Shown in pieces: positions 7,999 to 15,965 of a stretch of DNA of 64,000 bases (position 1 is the first letter of the stretch; every line of letters starts with the position of its first letter). The notes beneath the pieces were generated by a model. The model had not been told where the DNA came from. It saw nothing but the letters and a program-made list of their open reading frames with translations, and did no database searches. Source of the DNA: Sporosarcina ureae DSM 2281 (GTDB lineage Bacteria; Bacillota; Bacilli; Bacillales_A; Planococcaceae); NCBI RefSeq assembly GCF_000425545.1, contig NZ_AUDQ01000011.1, positions 1 through 64,000 of the forward strand, given 5' to 3'. Position numbers and translations under genes: made by a program.

Positions 7999-8046
7999 TT
8001 GGCAGCTTTTCATTCGTATTGTATGATTGTCGTTAAATAGTCGCTA
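7999..8046 (+). promoter_or_regulatory. Promoter of the 8068 regulator with tandem GTCGYTA half-sites
   Basis: A sigma-A-like promoter reads TTGGCA at 7999-8004, 17-bp spacer, TATGAT at 8022-8027. Directly downstream, at the expected transcription start, lie two direct half-sites GTCGTTA (8029-8035) and GTCGCTA (8040-8046), 11 bp apart, i.e. one helical turn. The same arrangement occurs at 10842-10859. The position suggests autorepression by the adjacent regulator and possibly control of the divergent enolase-superfamily gene. Confidence 0.6.
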
Positions 8047-8067
8047 ATGAGAAGAGGAGGTCCCATT

Positions 8068-9318
8068 ATGAAGGTTACTATTGCATTGGTCGGCTCACAA
8101 GAATTTTGTCGACAAGCAGAGAATATTATGTTGCCCCATAATATGCGCATTGATTACTATCAATATGATAGTCCGTCCGAAGCTCCTCGTTTACTGGAGA
8201 CACTGAAACCTTGTCACGCTATTTTGTTCTCTGGCTCCTTGCCTTATGAAGCGTCTGAGCAAGTTCTTCGGACTATCTCGATTCCAACATTTTATATTCA
8301 GCAAAATGAACATACTATCGCTGTCACTTTATTATACCTTGCTTCAGAAAAAAATATCGCAATTCATGATATTTCTCTAGATATAAAAAACAAAATACAC
8401 ATTGAACAGATTCTGCAAGATCTCGGTCCTCTCTCTTCCATGCAGAAGCCTGCTATATATGAACTGCAATCCAATAGTGATTTGCAGGCTGTTATGAACT
8501 TTCATATTGAGCATGTAAAAAGCGGAAAGTCAAAAATGGCAGTAACTAGTGTGCATGCCGTGTATGATCAATTACAAGCGGCAGGCATCCCGTCATTCCG
8601 GATGTTGGATCCTGCAAGCAATATTTTACGTGCAATGGAACACGCTGTCCAACAAGCGAATTTAACAAGAAGCGAAGCGACTAAAATCGCTGTAGGTATA
8701 CTGCAAGTTCATCAACCTGAGCAACTTCCACAGGACACCATTGAGACACTAGCAAACTACTTGCAGGCACAATGGAAAGAGAAAGAAAGTAGCTTCTTTT
8801 TTTACACTACTATAGGAACCATCGAATTTGTTTTAGCAATGAAGGACTTCATCCAGTTCTGTGAATCCCTCCATCCTGCATCTACTTTATCTTTTGGATT
8901 AGGACAAACGATCGTAGAAGCTAGTGACAATGCAATGAGTGCACTGCAACTTGGTAAACAAGCAATAGACAAAGGGATTTTCATGCTTGATGAACATAAG
9001 AAACTACACGGTCCTTTGCCAGCTACAAAACCTTCAGTTGCGCTGAGGTTGGACGACCCAGACTTGCTTAAGATCAGTGAAAAGACGACATTGAGCCCAG
9101 CTGTCATTTCCAAGCTAACTCAGTTTGATCAATTCAGGCAATCTACACCATTCACCGCTAATGACTTAGCAGGATATTTAGCCGTTTCCAGAAGAACTGC
9201 TGAACGTACAATTAAAAAGCTAATGGATCAACAATTTGTCGATACAGTTGGTGAAGAAATGACCTACAGCCAAGGTAGACCACGTGCATTGTACAAAATG
9301 AAGCTTGCTATCTATTAA
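8068..9318 (+). CDS. Transcriptional regulator of an unnamed three-part family, copy 1
   Basis: A 416-residue protein that I do not recognise as a named regulator. It starts with an ATG six bases after GAGGAGGT. The N-terminal region (1-150) resembles a sensor fold: MKVTIALVGSQEF and AILFSGSLPYEAS. A middle region near residues 270-320 (LSFGLGQTIVEASDNAMSA, MLDEHKKLHGPL) looks like a degenerate nucleotide-cyclase/GGDEF-like domain lacking the GGDEF signature. The C-terminal 50 residues are a winged helix: FTANDLAGYLAVSRRTAERT then SQGRPRALYKM. The 41262 gene is a paralogue with the same order. It is divergent from the enolase-superfamily operon and faces an NhaC gene, so it probably senses their substrate. 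Confidence 0.75.
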   Translation: MKVTIALVGSQEFCRQAENIMLPHNMRIDYYQYDSPSEAPRLLETLKPCHAILFSGSLPYEASEQVLRTISIPTFYIQQNEHTIAVTLLYLASEKNIAIHDISLDIKNKIHIEQILQDLGPLSSMQKPAIYELQSNSDLQAVMNFHIEHVKSGKSKMAVTSVHAVYDQLQAAGIPSFRMLDPASNILRAMEHAVQQANLTRSEATKIAVGILQVHQPEQLPQDTIETLANYLQAQWKEKESSFFFYTTIGTIEFVLAMKDFIQFCESLHPASTLSFGLGQTIVEASDNAMSALQLGKQAIDKGIFMLDEHKKLHGPLPATKPSVALRLDDPDLLKISEKTTLSPAVISKLTQFDQFRQSTPFTANDLAGYLAVSRRTAERTIKKLMDQQFVDTVGEEMTYSQGRPRALYKMKLAIY

Positions 9319-9357
9319 AAAGGCAAAGCCGTTAAAATACCTCGGCTTTGCCTTTTT
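9317..9357. terminator. Bidirectional terminator
   Basis: AAAAAGGCAAAGCCG pairs with CGGCTTTGCCTTTTT. It separates the convergent regulator (ends 9318) and NhaC gene (ends 9361) and has T runs for both. Confidence 0.9.
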
Positions 9358-9360
9358 ACA

Positions 9361-10803
9361 TTATTCGAGCTGTGCCTCAAGTTCCAACTTCGCTTCTTGC
9401 TCATTCATTTCCACAATTTCTTCAGACGTCATTTTGACAACAGCGAAACCTGTAAAAGCGTAGATAATTGAAATAAGAGGAACAGCAAAATTCAGAATAG
9501 CGTATGGGCCGTATTCTACTACACTGACACCAAGCGTACCGAATATAAACACACCACAAGTATTCCAAGGAATAAATACGGACGTAAGCGTTCCTCCATC
9601 TTCCAATGCACGCGACAAGTTCTTCGAGCTCAGTCCCATATCTTTATATGTTTTACTGAACATTCTGGAAGGTACAACGATCGAAATATATTGTTCAGAA
9701 CAAGTTGCATTGGTCATGATACACGCACCAATCGTTGAAATAATTAATGTGGACGTAGATTTTACAACCTTCAGTAATTGCGTCATAATTGCTCGCAACA
9801 TACCTGAATACTCAAGAATACCACCGAAGGTCATGGCCACAATAGTCATAGAGACGGTATACATCATACTATCCAAGCCGCCACCATTAAATAGTTTATC
9901 TACAAGCTGGTTACCTGTCTCAATCGCAAAACCACTCTGCAGAGCACCAAGTGCATCCACAAACGTCCCCGACTGAATTGTTACATGCGATAAAAAACCT
10001 AAAACAATTCCGATAATCAGTGCCGGCACTGCAGGAATCTTCATAGCGACCATCAAAATGACTGCTAAAGGAACTAGCAATAGCCAAGGCGATATAACGA
10101 AGCTATCTTGCATGACCTGGGCTGTTTGTGCAATCGATGTTAATTCTGCTTCACCTGAACCAAATTTTCTTCCAAGGAATGTAAACGCACCAAGAGCAAT
10201 TACTAATCCAGGAATTGTCGTATACAACATATGCTTAATATGATCGAACAAATTCGTTCCCGTAAGTCCTGCGGCTAAATTGGTTGTATCCGATAACGGT
10301 GACATTTTGTCTCCAAAATATGCGCCAGAAATGACAGCTCCCGCTACCATACCTGCAGGGATTCCCATACTGAGTCCAATACCCATTCCGGCTACACCAA
10401 TCGTTGCCATTGTCGACCAGGAGCTACCTATTGCCAATGAAACAATTGAGCAGATCAGTGCAATGGCTACTAGGAACCAAGAAGGTGTAATGATTTTCAA
10501 TCCGTAAAAAATCATTGTCGCGACTATTCCACCGCCCATCCACGAGCCAATAACCAAACCGACAAGCATAATGATGATTACTGCCGGAAGGGCCAAACGA
10601 ATTCCTTTGTACATCATTTCCTCAATTTCTTTCCACGAGAAGCCATGACGCCAAGCTACGAGTGACGCAATGGCAGTTCCTACAATTAGCGGCATGTGCG
10701 GTCCTTCTTTAAGCTGTACTACGGTAATAATCATGACCAGAATCATCAATACTAACGGTAAGACCGACCACCAGAACCCTATTTCTCTTTTCCTCTGATC
10801 CAT
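9361..10803 (-). CDS. NhaC-family Na+/H+ antiporter-like transporter
   Basis: A 480-residue membrane protein with about 11-12 hydrophobic segments, recognised as NhaC-type by GSSWSTMATIGVAGMGIG, the AGAVISGAYFGDKMSPLSDTT stretch (read as AGAVISGAYFGDK then MSPLSDTT) and TNATCSEQYISIVVPSRMF. Relatives exchange Na+ for H+, and some, such as MleN, exchange malate and lactate, so an organic substrate is possible. The start is ATG after GGGGTGAAGTGCA. The promoter region carries two cre sites and a paired GTCGYTA site, which implies control by CcpA and by the neighbouring regulator rather than simple pH control. Confidence 0.88.
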   Translation of the reverse strand: MDQRKREIGFWWSVLPLVLMILVMIITVVQLKEGPHMPLIVGTAIASLVAWRHGFSWKEIEEMMYKGIRLALPAVIIIMLVGLVIGSWMGGGIVATMIFYGLKIITPSWFLVAIALICSIVSLAIGSSWSTMATIGVAGMGIGLSMGIPAGMVAGAVISGAYFGDKMSPLSDTTNLAAGLTGTNLFDHIKHMLYTTIPGLVIALGAFTFLGRKFGSGEAELTSIAQTAQVMQDSFVISPWLLLVPLAVILMVAMKIPAVPALIIGIVLGFLSHVTIQSGTFVDALGALQSGFAIETGNQLVDKLFNGGGLDSMMYTVSMTIVAMTFGGILEYSGMLRAIMTQLLKVVKSTSTLIISTIGACIMTNATCSEQYISIVVPSRMFSKTYKDMGLSSKNLSRALEDGGTLTSVFIPWNTCGVFIFGTLGVSVVEYGPYAILNFAVPLISIIYAFTGFAVVKMTSEEIVEMNEQEAKLELEAQLE

Positions 10804-10841
10804 TGCACTTCACCCCATCCAAATTCAATCAACTCAAAAGT

Positions 10842-10859
10842 GTCGCTATATAGTCGTTT
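10842..10859 (-). promoter_or_regulatory. Tandem GTCGYTA-type operator of the NhaC gene
   Basis: GTCGCTA at 10842-10848 and GTCGTTT at 10853-10859 are spaced 11 bp apart. The whole string GTCGCTATATAGTCGT matches GTCGTTAAATAGTCGC at 8029-8044 at 13 of 16 positions. It covers the expected start of the transcript from the promoter at 10865-10894. Confidence 0.6.
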
Positions 10860-10864
10860 AACCT

Positions 10865-10894
10865 ATTTTAAACGTTTTCTAAATTATTTGTCAA
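10865..10894 (-). promoter_or_regulatory. Sigma-A-like promoter of the NhaC gene
   Basis: On the minus strand TTGACA (10894-10889) is followed after 18 bp by TAAAAT (10870-10865), 62 bp upstream of the start codon. Confidence 0.65.
10867..10880 (-). promoter_or_regulatory. Candidate CcpA cre site 1
   Basis: TTTAAACGTTTTCT matches the consensus TGWAARCGYTWWCW at 13 of 14 positions. It overlaps the -10 element of the NhaC promoter, as expected for catabolite repression. Confidence 0.55.
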
Positions 10895-10902
10895 TGGAAA
10901 TA

Positions 10903-10916
10903 TGTAAGCGTTTACT
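10903..10916 (-). promoter_or_regulatory. Candidate CcpA cre site 2
   Basis: TGTAAGCGTTTACT matches the cre consensus TGWAARCGYTWWCW at all 14 positions. It lies just upstream of the -35 element, 36 bp from site 1. Confidence 0.7.
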
Positions 10917-11053
10917 GTATTGTTTTTCTAACCGATTGTCAGGCGCTGTGAGAGGCCTTTCTGAAACAGTGGAACCTATTAGCTAGAGAAGTTTATAAAA
11001 TTCGTAAATGGGAATAATACAAAGTACTTTCATGAATGGGAGGCACACTGACA

Positions 11054-11905
11054 GTGACCGCTAATAACCAAAGAATAGATACGGTAAAATGCGTAACAGA
11101 ATATGATACATTGCGCCGAGTCATATTATGCCAGCCAGAATTCATGGCGATTGATGAAGTCATTAACGAAGTACAAAAAAAGTATGAAAATGAAAATATC
11201 AATAAAAGCCGTGCAATGAATCAGCACGCAGAATTTGAGAAGCTTTTGAAGGAGAACGGAGTGGAGGTCATCACGCTGCCTACTTCTGAAAAATACCCTG
11301 AACAAGTCTTTACACGGGATATTGGATTCACAATCGGTAATGAAGTATTTATCGCAGACTTGGCTGCAAATATACGAAAAGGGGAAGAACTCACGCTAAA
11401 AGAATGGCTGATCGCACAAGACATTCCCTATCAATCCGCGACGGATCGAATGGAAGGCGGAGACATTATTGTCGACCGGGATACTCTCTACATCGGCATC
11501 AGTAGCCGTACATCCGAGGAAGCTGTTAACAAGCTGGAAGAACAGCTTCCTGATCATCAACTTAAGCGAATTGCATTTGACGGACGGTACTTGCATCTAG
11601 ACTGCGTTTTCAATATCCTTTCTCCCGAAAAAGCGCTAGTCTTTCCAGCAGCGTTTGATCAGGAAACACTCCATCAACTGGCAGATTCGTACCAACTGAT
11701 CGAAGTGGCGGAAGATGAACAGTTTTCGCTAGGTACTAATGTTCTCTCCATTGGTAATAATAAAGTATTCAGCCTTCCACAAAACGAACAAGTGAATGCA
11801 AACTTACGCGCAAATGGATTTGAAGTCATAGAAGTCGACTTCTCTGAAATCATTAAATCAGGCGGTTCTTTCAGATGTTGTTCGATGCCTGTAGAACGCG
11901 GATAA
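11054..11905 (+). CDS. Amidinotransferase-fold hydrolase (DDAH-like)
   Basis: A 283-residue pentein-fold enzyme of the dimethylargininase/arginine deiminase superfamily, which hydrolyses guanidino compounds. Visible active-site parts are FTRDIGF (87-93), the substrate-binding MEGGDIIV (133-140), His181 in YLHLDCVFN and the nucleophile Cys275 or Cys276 in SGGSFRCCSMPV at the end. The GTG at 11054 is preferred because GGGAGG lies ten bases upstream; an ATG at 11036 overlaps that site and has none of its own. The substrate may be dimethylarginine or another arginine derivative. It is a single gene between two intergenic regions. Confidence 0.85.
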   Translation: MTANNQRIDTVKCVTEYDTLRRVILCQPEFMAIDEVINEVQKKYENENINKSRAMNQHAEFEKLLKENGVEVITLPTSEKYPEQVFTRDIGFTIGNEVFIADLAANIRKGEELTLKEWLIAQDIPYQSATDRMEGGDIIVDRDTLYIGISSRTSEEAVNKLEEQLPDHQLKRIAFDGRYLHLDCVFNILSPEKALVFPAAFDQETLHQLADSYQLIEVAEDEQFSLGTNVLSIGNNKVFSLPQNEQVNANLRANGFEVIEVDFSEIIKSGGSFRCCSMPVERG

Positions 11906-11908
11906 TAC

Positions 11909-11965
11909 AAAAGACTGAAGCTTAAATGCCACAAACAATGCGGCGTTTTACGCTTCAGTCTTTTT
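11909..11965. terminator. Bidirectional terminator
   Basis: AAAAGACTGAAGC pairs with GCTTCAGTCTTTTT, and a second smaller pairing (GCCAC with GCGGC-type bases) lies within the loop. It ends the DDAH-like gene and the convergent ABC operon. Confidence 0.85.
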
Positions 11966-12676
11966 CTATTCAATCACATCTATATAAGTTCCATATTCAT
12001 TTTCTAGCTCTGGAAGTTTCAGCACAATTGATTCGGGTACGATCAAGTGAATCGTCATAGATCTTGACACCGAACCTGAAGAATAACCATACGTTTTTTC
12101 CCCAGTGAACTGATTCAATATATTTGAATCATGATAAAACGTATACTGTATATTATTAAGTGGTTGTTTAGGTACAGTCATTAAATTACTTTCCCAAATC
12201 GGCAATGCACTTTCAAGCCGTTCTGTAACGTCATAATACACATCATTTTCGTCCCCTATATTCGCCATCAGTTCAGGGGTGTAGACGGTTTCTGTAATGG
12301 TATGGCTGTTGTCAGGTGTACGTTCGATTAAAAGATAAGCATTTGTGAAAGAGGGTATCACTAGTTCACCTTTTACTTTATGCGACCGCTTCGCCAAAAC
12401 AAATTTTTCAGGAATCGGTGTCCCTTCTATTATTGCTGCCGGCAAATCAAACTCCACGTCCTCTACGTTTACTTTTGGGGGATTTTGATGTTCTACCTTA
12501 CGTTCCATGACTTCCGCCACGACAAGACCAAGCAGCAGCAACAGAAGATAACCAAAAATGAAATTGCGATGAAACTTTTTCTTCAATCGCGTGCGCTTCA
12601 TATTTTTCGTGAATATCACAATTAAAACTAGACCAAGCAGCAGCAACACAGGTATTAAAACCATAAAAATCATCAT
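11966..12676 (-). CDS. Membrane-anchored hypothetical protein of an ABC operon
   Basis: A 236-residue protein with two N-terminal membrane segments (residues 2-22 and about 40-55) joined by a basic loop (KNMKRTRLKKKFHRN), and then a 180-residue domain predicted to be outside. I recognise no domain. It is the last gene of a GntR-ATPase-permease operon, and its start overlaps the permease stop by four bases, so it is probably an accessory subunit of that transporter. Its leucine-rich anchor and lack of a lipobox argue against a lipoprotein. Confidence 0.7.
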   Translation of the reverse strand: MMIFMVLIPVLLLLGLVLIVIFTKNMKRTRLKKKFHRNFIFGYLLLLLLGLVVAEVMERKVEHQNPPKVNVEDVEFDLPAAIIEGTPIPEKFVLAKRSHKVKGELVIPSFTNAYLLIERTPDNSHTITETVYTPELMANIGDENDVYYDVTERLESALPIWESNLMTVPKQPLNNIQYTFYHDSNILNQFTGEKTYGYSSGSVSRSMTIHLIVPESIVLKLPELENEYGTYIDVIE

Positions 12677-13422
12677 GGATTTCTCACCTCCAAACGGTTT
12701 GTCACAAAGAAGCTGATACCAAACAGTACGGAAACCGACACTACTACTTTCAAAATAAATAACAGAATCGATGTCTCTCCGTAGTAAAAGTACAATAAGC
12801 TTTCACCTTCGCCAACTGACAAGTTGATACCGAACGTGAAATACATAAACCAGATCAATCCAAACAAGACGATAAACAACTTGCTGAATTGTATTAAGGT
12901 TCCAAGTAAATACCCGATCATCATGAGCAACAATGTGTACGCTGTCATCACTAGAATCCGTGAGAAGAAATCAAGCGGCGATGTCAGTAGACCTGTCGTT
13001 TCTATGATGATATTGTCGCCGAACAGCGCGACAATTTTCATGACCGACCCGAGTAGCACTGTTGTTACACCGCCGAGTAATGCCGCAGTACAAATGAAAT
13101 AGAAGTTCGCGAGCTGAAAGGTTAGACGATTCGTCACGAATGAAAAAGATTCATTGCGTTGGGCAGCCGATGTCAACAGGAATCCTACAATGAGAGCCCA
13201 GAATAATGTCAATCCTACCTGTCCGTCATTCGATATCGACGTAAAGTTGAAAGTTATACCCTCTCCCCAATCGTTCATGAAAGTAGATCCAGCGCCACTT
13301 ATGAAAATAGTTCCAATGATCTGCAATACAATCAGTGTCGTAAATACGGCTCCGTTGGTACTCAATTTAAATAAATACTGACGCTTTGCCAATTCATTCA
13401 CGCTCCATTGCGTTGTAAACAT
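12673..13422 (-). CDS. ABC-2 type permease
   Basis: A 249-residue membrane protein with about six hydrophobic segments and few charged residues in between. It is encoded between an ATPase and an accessory membrane gene, overlapping the ATPase gene by 29 bases and the next gene by four. By position and topology it is the membrane-spanning part of an exporter like those regulated by YtrA-type GntR proteins in Bacillus. The substrate is unknown; cell-wall-active peptides are a common inducer for such operons. Confidence 0.75.
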   Translation of the reverse strand: MFTTQWSVNELAKRQYLFKLSTNGAVFTTLIVLQIIGTIFISGAGSTFMNDWGEGITFNFTSISNDGQVGLTLFWALIVGFLLTSAAQRNESFSFVTNRLTFQLANFYFICTAALLGGVTTVLLGSVMKIVALFGDNIIIETTGLLTSPLDFFSRILVMTAYTLLLMMIGYLLGTLIQFSKLFIVLFGLIWFMYFTFGINLSVGEGESLLYFYYGETSILLFILKVVVSVSVLFGISFFVTNRLEVRNP

Positions 13423-14302
13423 CGTCTACCCCTCCTGTCGTCTGGCCTGTCATTGCCAAATAGGCTTCGCTTGCAGATAGTGCCGATACGCGGATACCAG
13501 CCTGCTTCAGCTCATCCACTTCAGCCTCCGTATGCTCATTGTCAACAATCCATTCTGTCATCGGACCCGCATTCGATCGATGAACGACCCCGTATCGAGT
13601 CGCGTGAGATTTAAGCACACTCTCTTTAGCTTGAAGTGAGAGGAACTTTTCCTGCAGTTCCGTAATCGGACCATGAAAAGCAATGCTTTTCCCGTCGATT
13701 ATCAGAATATCCTCCAGCAAGTCCTCCATTTCTTCCATATGGTGACTCGATAAAAGAATGGTTCGTGGATGTGCTAAATAATCTTTCAGAAGCGCCCTGT
13801 AAAAATCTCTTCGCGCTCCAGCATCCATTCCCGTAATCGGCTCATCAAACATGGTTAGTGGACAACGTGTAGCAATACCGACAACAGCATTGAATGTACT
13901 GCGTTTACCTTTAGACAGGACACGATGGTTCAGCGTCAGCGGTAATTTGAAGTACTCGAGCAGACGCATAGCCAGGTCCTGATCCCAATTTTCATAGAAG
14001 CGATCACATTCCATTAGTAAATCACCCAGTGTTAGCGCATCCGGAAAGCCCATCATATCGTCTATGAAAATCATGTTGGCAGAAACCTTAAGACTATTGA
14101 AGGGACGCTCACCAAACACACGAAGCTCTCCGTCTGACTCTTTTATGAATCCTGCGACCATCTTCATAAGTGTCGTTTTTCCCACACCATTACGTCCTAC
14201 CAATCCCGTAATGACATTTTCACGGATCTCTAAATTTAACTGATTCAGTACTGTAATAGATCGATAGCTTTTCGTCACGTTTTTCAAAGTAATTGCTGGC
14301 AT
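13394..14302 (-). CDS. ABC transporter ATPase
   Basis: A 302-residue nucleotide-binding subunit. Walker A is GLVGRNGVGKTTLMK and Walker B with the catalytic glutamate is LTMFDEPITGMDAG. The signature motif is weak (VLSKGKRSTFN in place of LSGGQ), as in the YtrB group. The C-terminal 80 residues are family-specific (SHATRYGVVHRSNAG). Its start codon adjoins the end of the GntR gene (ATGA overlap), so regulator and transporter are made from one transcript. Confidence 0.9.
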   Translation of the reverse strand: MPAITLKNVTKSYRSITVLNQLNLEIRENVITGLVGRNGVGKTTLMKMVAGFIKESDGELRVFGERPFNSLKVSANMIFIDDMMGFPDALTLGDLLMECDRFYENWDQDLAMRLLEYFKLPLTLNHRVLSKGKRSTFNAVVGIATRCPLTMFDEPITGMDAGARRDFYRALLKDYLAHPRTILLSSHHMEEMEDLLEDILIIDGKSIAFHGPITELQEKFLSLQAKESVLKSHATRYGVVHRSNAGPMTEWIVDNEHTEAEVDELKQAGIRVSALSASEAYLAMTGQTTGGVDDVYNAMERE

Positions 14303-14673
14303 TATGACCTCTCCTTTCGCTCTGCCCGAATTAATTTAATGAGTTGTTCCTCTTGCAGGCCAAGCAATGCAGCTTCATTAAGTAGCTCCTGCACGAGACG
14401 ACTTAACCTGCCGCTTTTCCGTTTCGTCAGCAGTTTCTCACGTGCATCAGCAGATACAAACGTGCCAAGGCCCCGTTTCTTGTAAATAAGTTCCGCATCA
14501 AGCAAAATCGTCAGCCCCTTCCCCGCAGTCGCAGGATTAATATTGAAAAGATCTGCCAGTTGATACTGTGAGTACACTTTATCGTCCGCTTGTAACGTAC
14601 CGTCAATAATTTCCGTTTCTAACCATTCTGCAATTTGTATATAAATTGGCTTTTCTCCATCCATTTCAAGCAA
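14302..14673 (-). CDS. GntR-family regulator (YtrA subfamily)
   Basis: A 123-residue repressor with an N-terminal winged helix (PIYIQIAEWLETEIIDGTLQ, YSQYQLADLFNINPATAGKG and KRGLGTFVS) and a short C-terminal helical part without a ligand domain, as in YtrA/YhcF. The TTG at 14673 is chosen since GGTGG stands eight bases upstream; ATG at 14664 is the alternative. It heads the operon with the ABC genes, and a near-perfect palindrome lies 25 bp upstream, so autoregulation is likely. Confidence 0.88.
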   Translation of the reverse strand: MLEMDGEKPIYIQIAEWLETEIIDGTLQADDKVYSQYQLADLFNINPATAGKGLTILLDAELIYKKRGLGTFVSADAREKLLTKRKSGRLSRLVQELLNEAALLGLQEEQLIKLIRAERKERS

Positions 14674-14697
14674 GAACTTCACCACCTTAAGGTTACC

Positions 14698-14723
14698 TAG
14701 TGCATTACTGTTGTAATGTACTA
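14698..14723 (-). promoter_or_regulatory. Palindromic operator of the GntR/ABC operon
   Basis: TAGTGCATTAC and GTAATGTACTA are inverted repeats around TGTT, matching at 10 of 11 pairs. A -10-like TATACT lies on the minus strand at 14742-14737, so the palindrome covers the early transcript. Confidence 0.65.
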
Positions 14724-14840
14724 TACGCATTTTTATAGTATAATGCAAATAAAAATATAAATATTGTTGTGAAACAATGAATAAAATAGTCACTTACTAC
14801 TCATCCTAGGTAACTACACTGTATCTAAGGAGCGAATAAA

Positions 14841-15173
14841 ATGAATACAGTAAAGGACTTTCCTATTCAGCAAAACAGATTATTAAATGCGGGCTTTCTA
14901 TTAGCTTGCTTATGTTTATTAGATGCCGTTTTCACGGATTATGGTTTACGGCTTGGTCATATAGATGAAGCCAATCTACTAGTAGCGTTTTTATATGAAC
15001 AAAGTATTCCTTTGTTCTATGTAGTGAAACTAGGATTACCTTTGATACTTTTGTATATCGTGACAGTAAGTTCTTCAGGGATTGTCGTACGTATCGCTTT
15101 GACTACTGCATTATTCATTTATATCGCAGTACTATGCATGCATATCTTTTGGTTGATCGTGGTCGCAATCTAA
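14841..15173 (+). CDS. DUF5658-like small membrane protein
   Basis: A 110-residue protein with three or four hydrophobic segments. The pattern LLDAVFTDYGLRLGHIDEANLL in its first third (residues 26-47, read as LLDAVFTDYGLRLG plus HIDEANLL) is typical of DUF5658 proteins, whose role is unknown. It starts with ATG after AAGGAG and is separated by 80 bp from the MOSC gene. The upstream 130 bp also contain the divergent GntR promoter. Confidence 0.7.
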   Translation: MNTVKDFPIQQNRLLNAGFLLACLCLLDAVFTDYGLRLGHIDEANLLVAFLYEQSIPLFYVVKLGLPLILLYIVTVSSSGIVVRIALTTALFIYIAVLCMHIFWLIVVAI

Positions 15174-15253
15174 TATGTGCTTTAATTACCTCTTCTATAT
15201 CCCGTGTTTATCGTATACTTAATGTATAATTACACGGAAAGAAGGGGTTATTA

Positions 15254-15913
15254 TTGAACATTGAACCATCACTACGAACACTTTCTATTGGGATGCCGCG
15301 CACATTACAATCTGCTAATGGCGGAGAATTTTCTAGCGCTATTTGTAAACAGACTGCAAAAGAAGCATTTCTTTCTGTAGATGGTTTTCAAGGGGATGGA
15401 ATTGCAGACACGAAGCACCATGGCGGTCCCGACCGAGCGGTCTGTATCTATCCAAGTGAACACTATGATCTCTGGCAAAGGGAATTCTCCTGCATGTTGC
15501 CCACTTCTACATTCGGAGAAAATCTGACAGTAGACGGGATGCTCGAGAAAGATATATGTATTGGAGATATGTTTACAGTTGGAGATGCAGTGATTCAAGT
15601 CACTCAAGGTCGAGTACCTTGCAGCACCATTAGTAAGCGCACTGGGTTGCCTGGTCTGATGAAAGGAATGGTCAACACCGGATTCACAGGATACCTATGC
15701 CGTGTTGTTAAAGAAGGAATTGTTCGTTCGGATTCTCCGATTACTTTGCTTCAACAAGACCCAAACCACGTTTCCATTCTTTATGCAAATGAAGTGTATT
15801 TTCAGCGTCCTAAAGATTTAGAAGGATTGAAACGGATATTGGAAGTCGAAGCACTAGCTGAAGAATGGCGCGATATGCTAACGAAACGTCTGGAGAAGCT
15901 GATGAAGATCTAA
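15254..15913 (+). CDS. MOSC-domain protein (YiiM-like)
   Basis: A 219-residue protein with a MOSC beta-barrel domain and a C-terminal three-helix extension (from about 165). Conserved parts are DGIADTKHHGGPDRAVCIYP, GENLTVDG, GDMFTVGDAVIQV and the cysteine in QGRVPCSTISKR that in this family carries sulfur or contacts molybdopterin. YiiM-type members reduce N-hydroxylated compounds such as 6-hydroxylaminopurine. It starts with TTG, six bases after GAAGGGG. No molybdenum cofactor gene is nearby. Confidence 0.9.
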   Translation: MNIEPSLRTLSIGMPRTLQSANGGEFSSAICKQTAKEAFLSVDGFQGDGIADTKHHGGPDRAVCIYPSEHYDLWQREFSCMLPTSTFGENLTVDGMLEKDICIGDMFTVGDAVIQVTQGRVPCSTISKRTGLPGLMKGMVNTGFTGYLCRVVKEGIVRSDSPITLLQQDPNHVSILYANEVYFQRPKDLEGLKRILEVEALAEEWRDMLTKRLEKLMKI

Positions 15914-15963
15914 AAAAGGAACTAACCTACGATAATATAAATCGTCGGTCAGTTCCTTTTTTT
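15914..15963 (+). terminator. Terminator between convergent MOSC and fnr genes
   Basis: AAAAGGAACT pairs with AGTTCCTTTT, with a further ACC/GGT and ACGAT/ATCGT pairing inside. A T run follows on the plus strand; the reverse complement also has T residues for the convergent gene. Confidence 0.8.
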
Positions 15964-15965
15964 GT

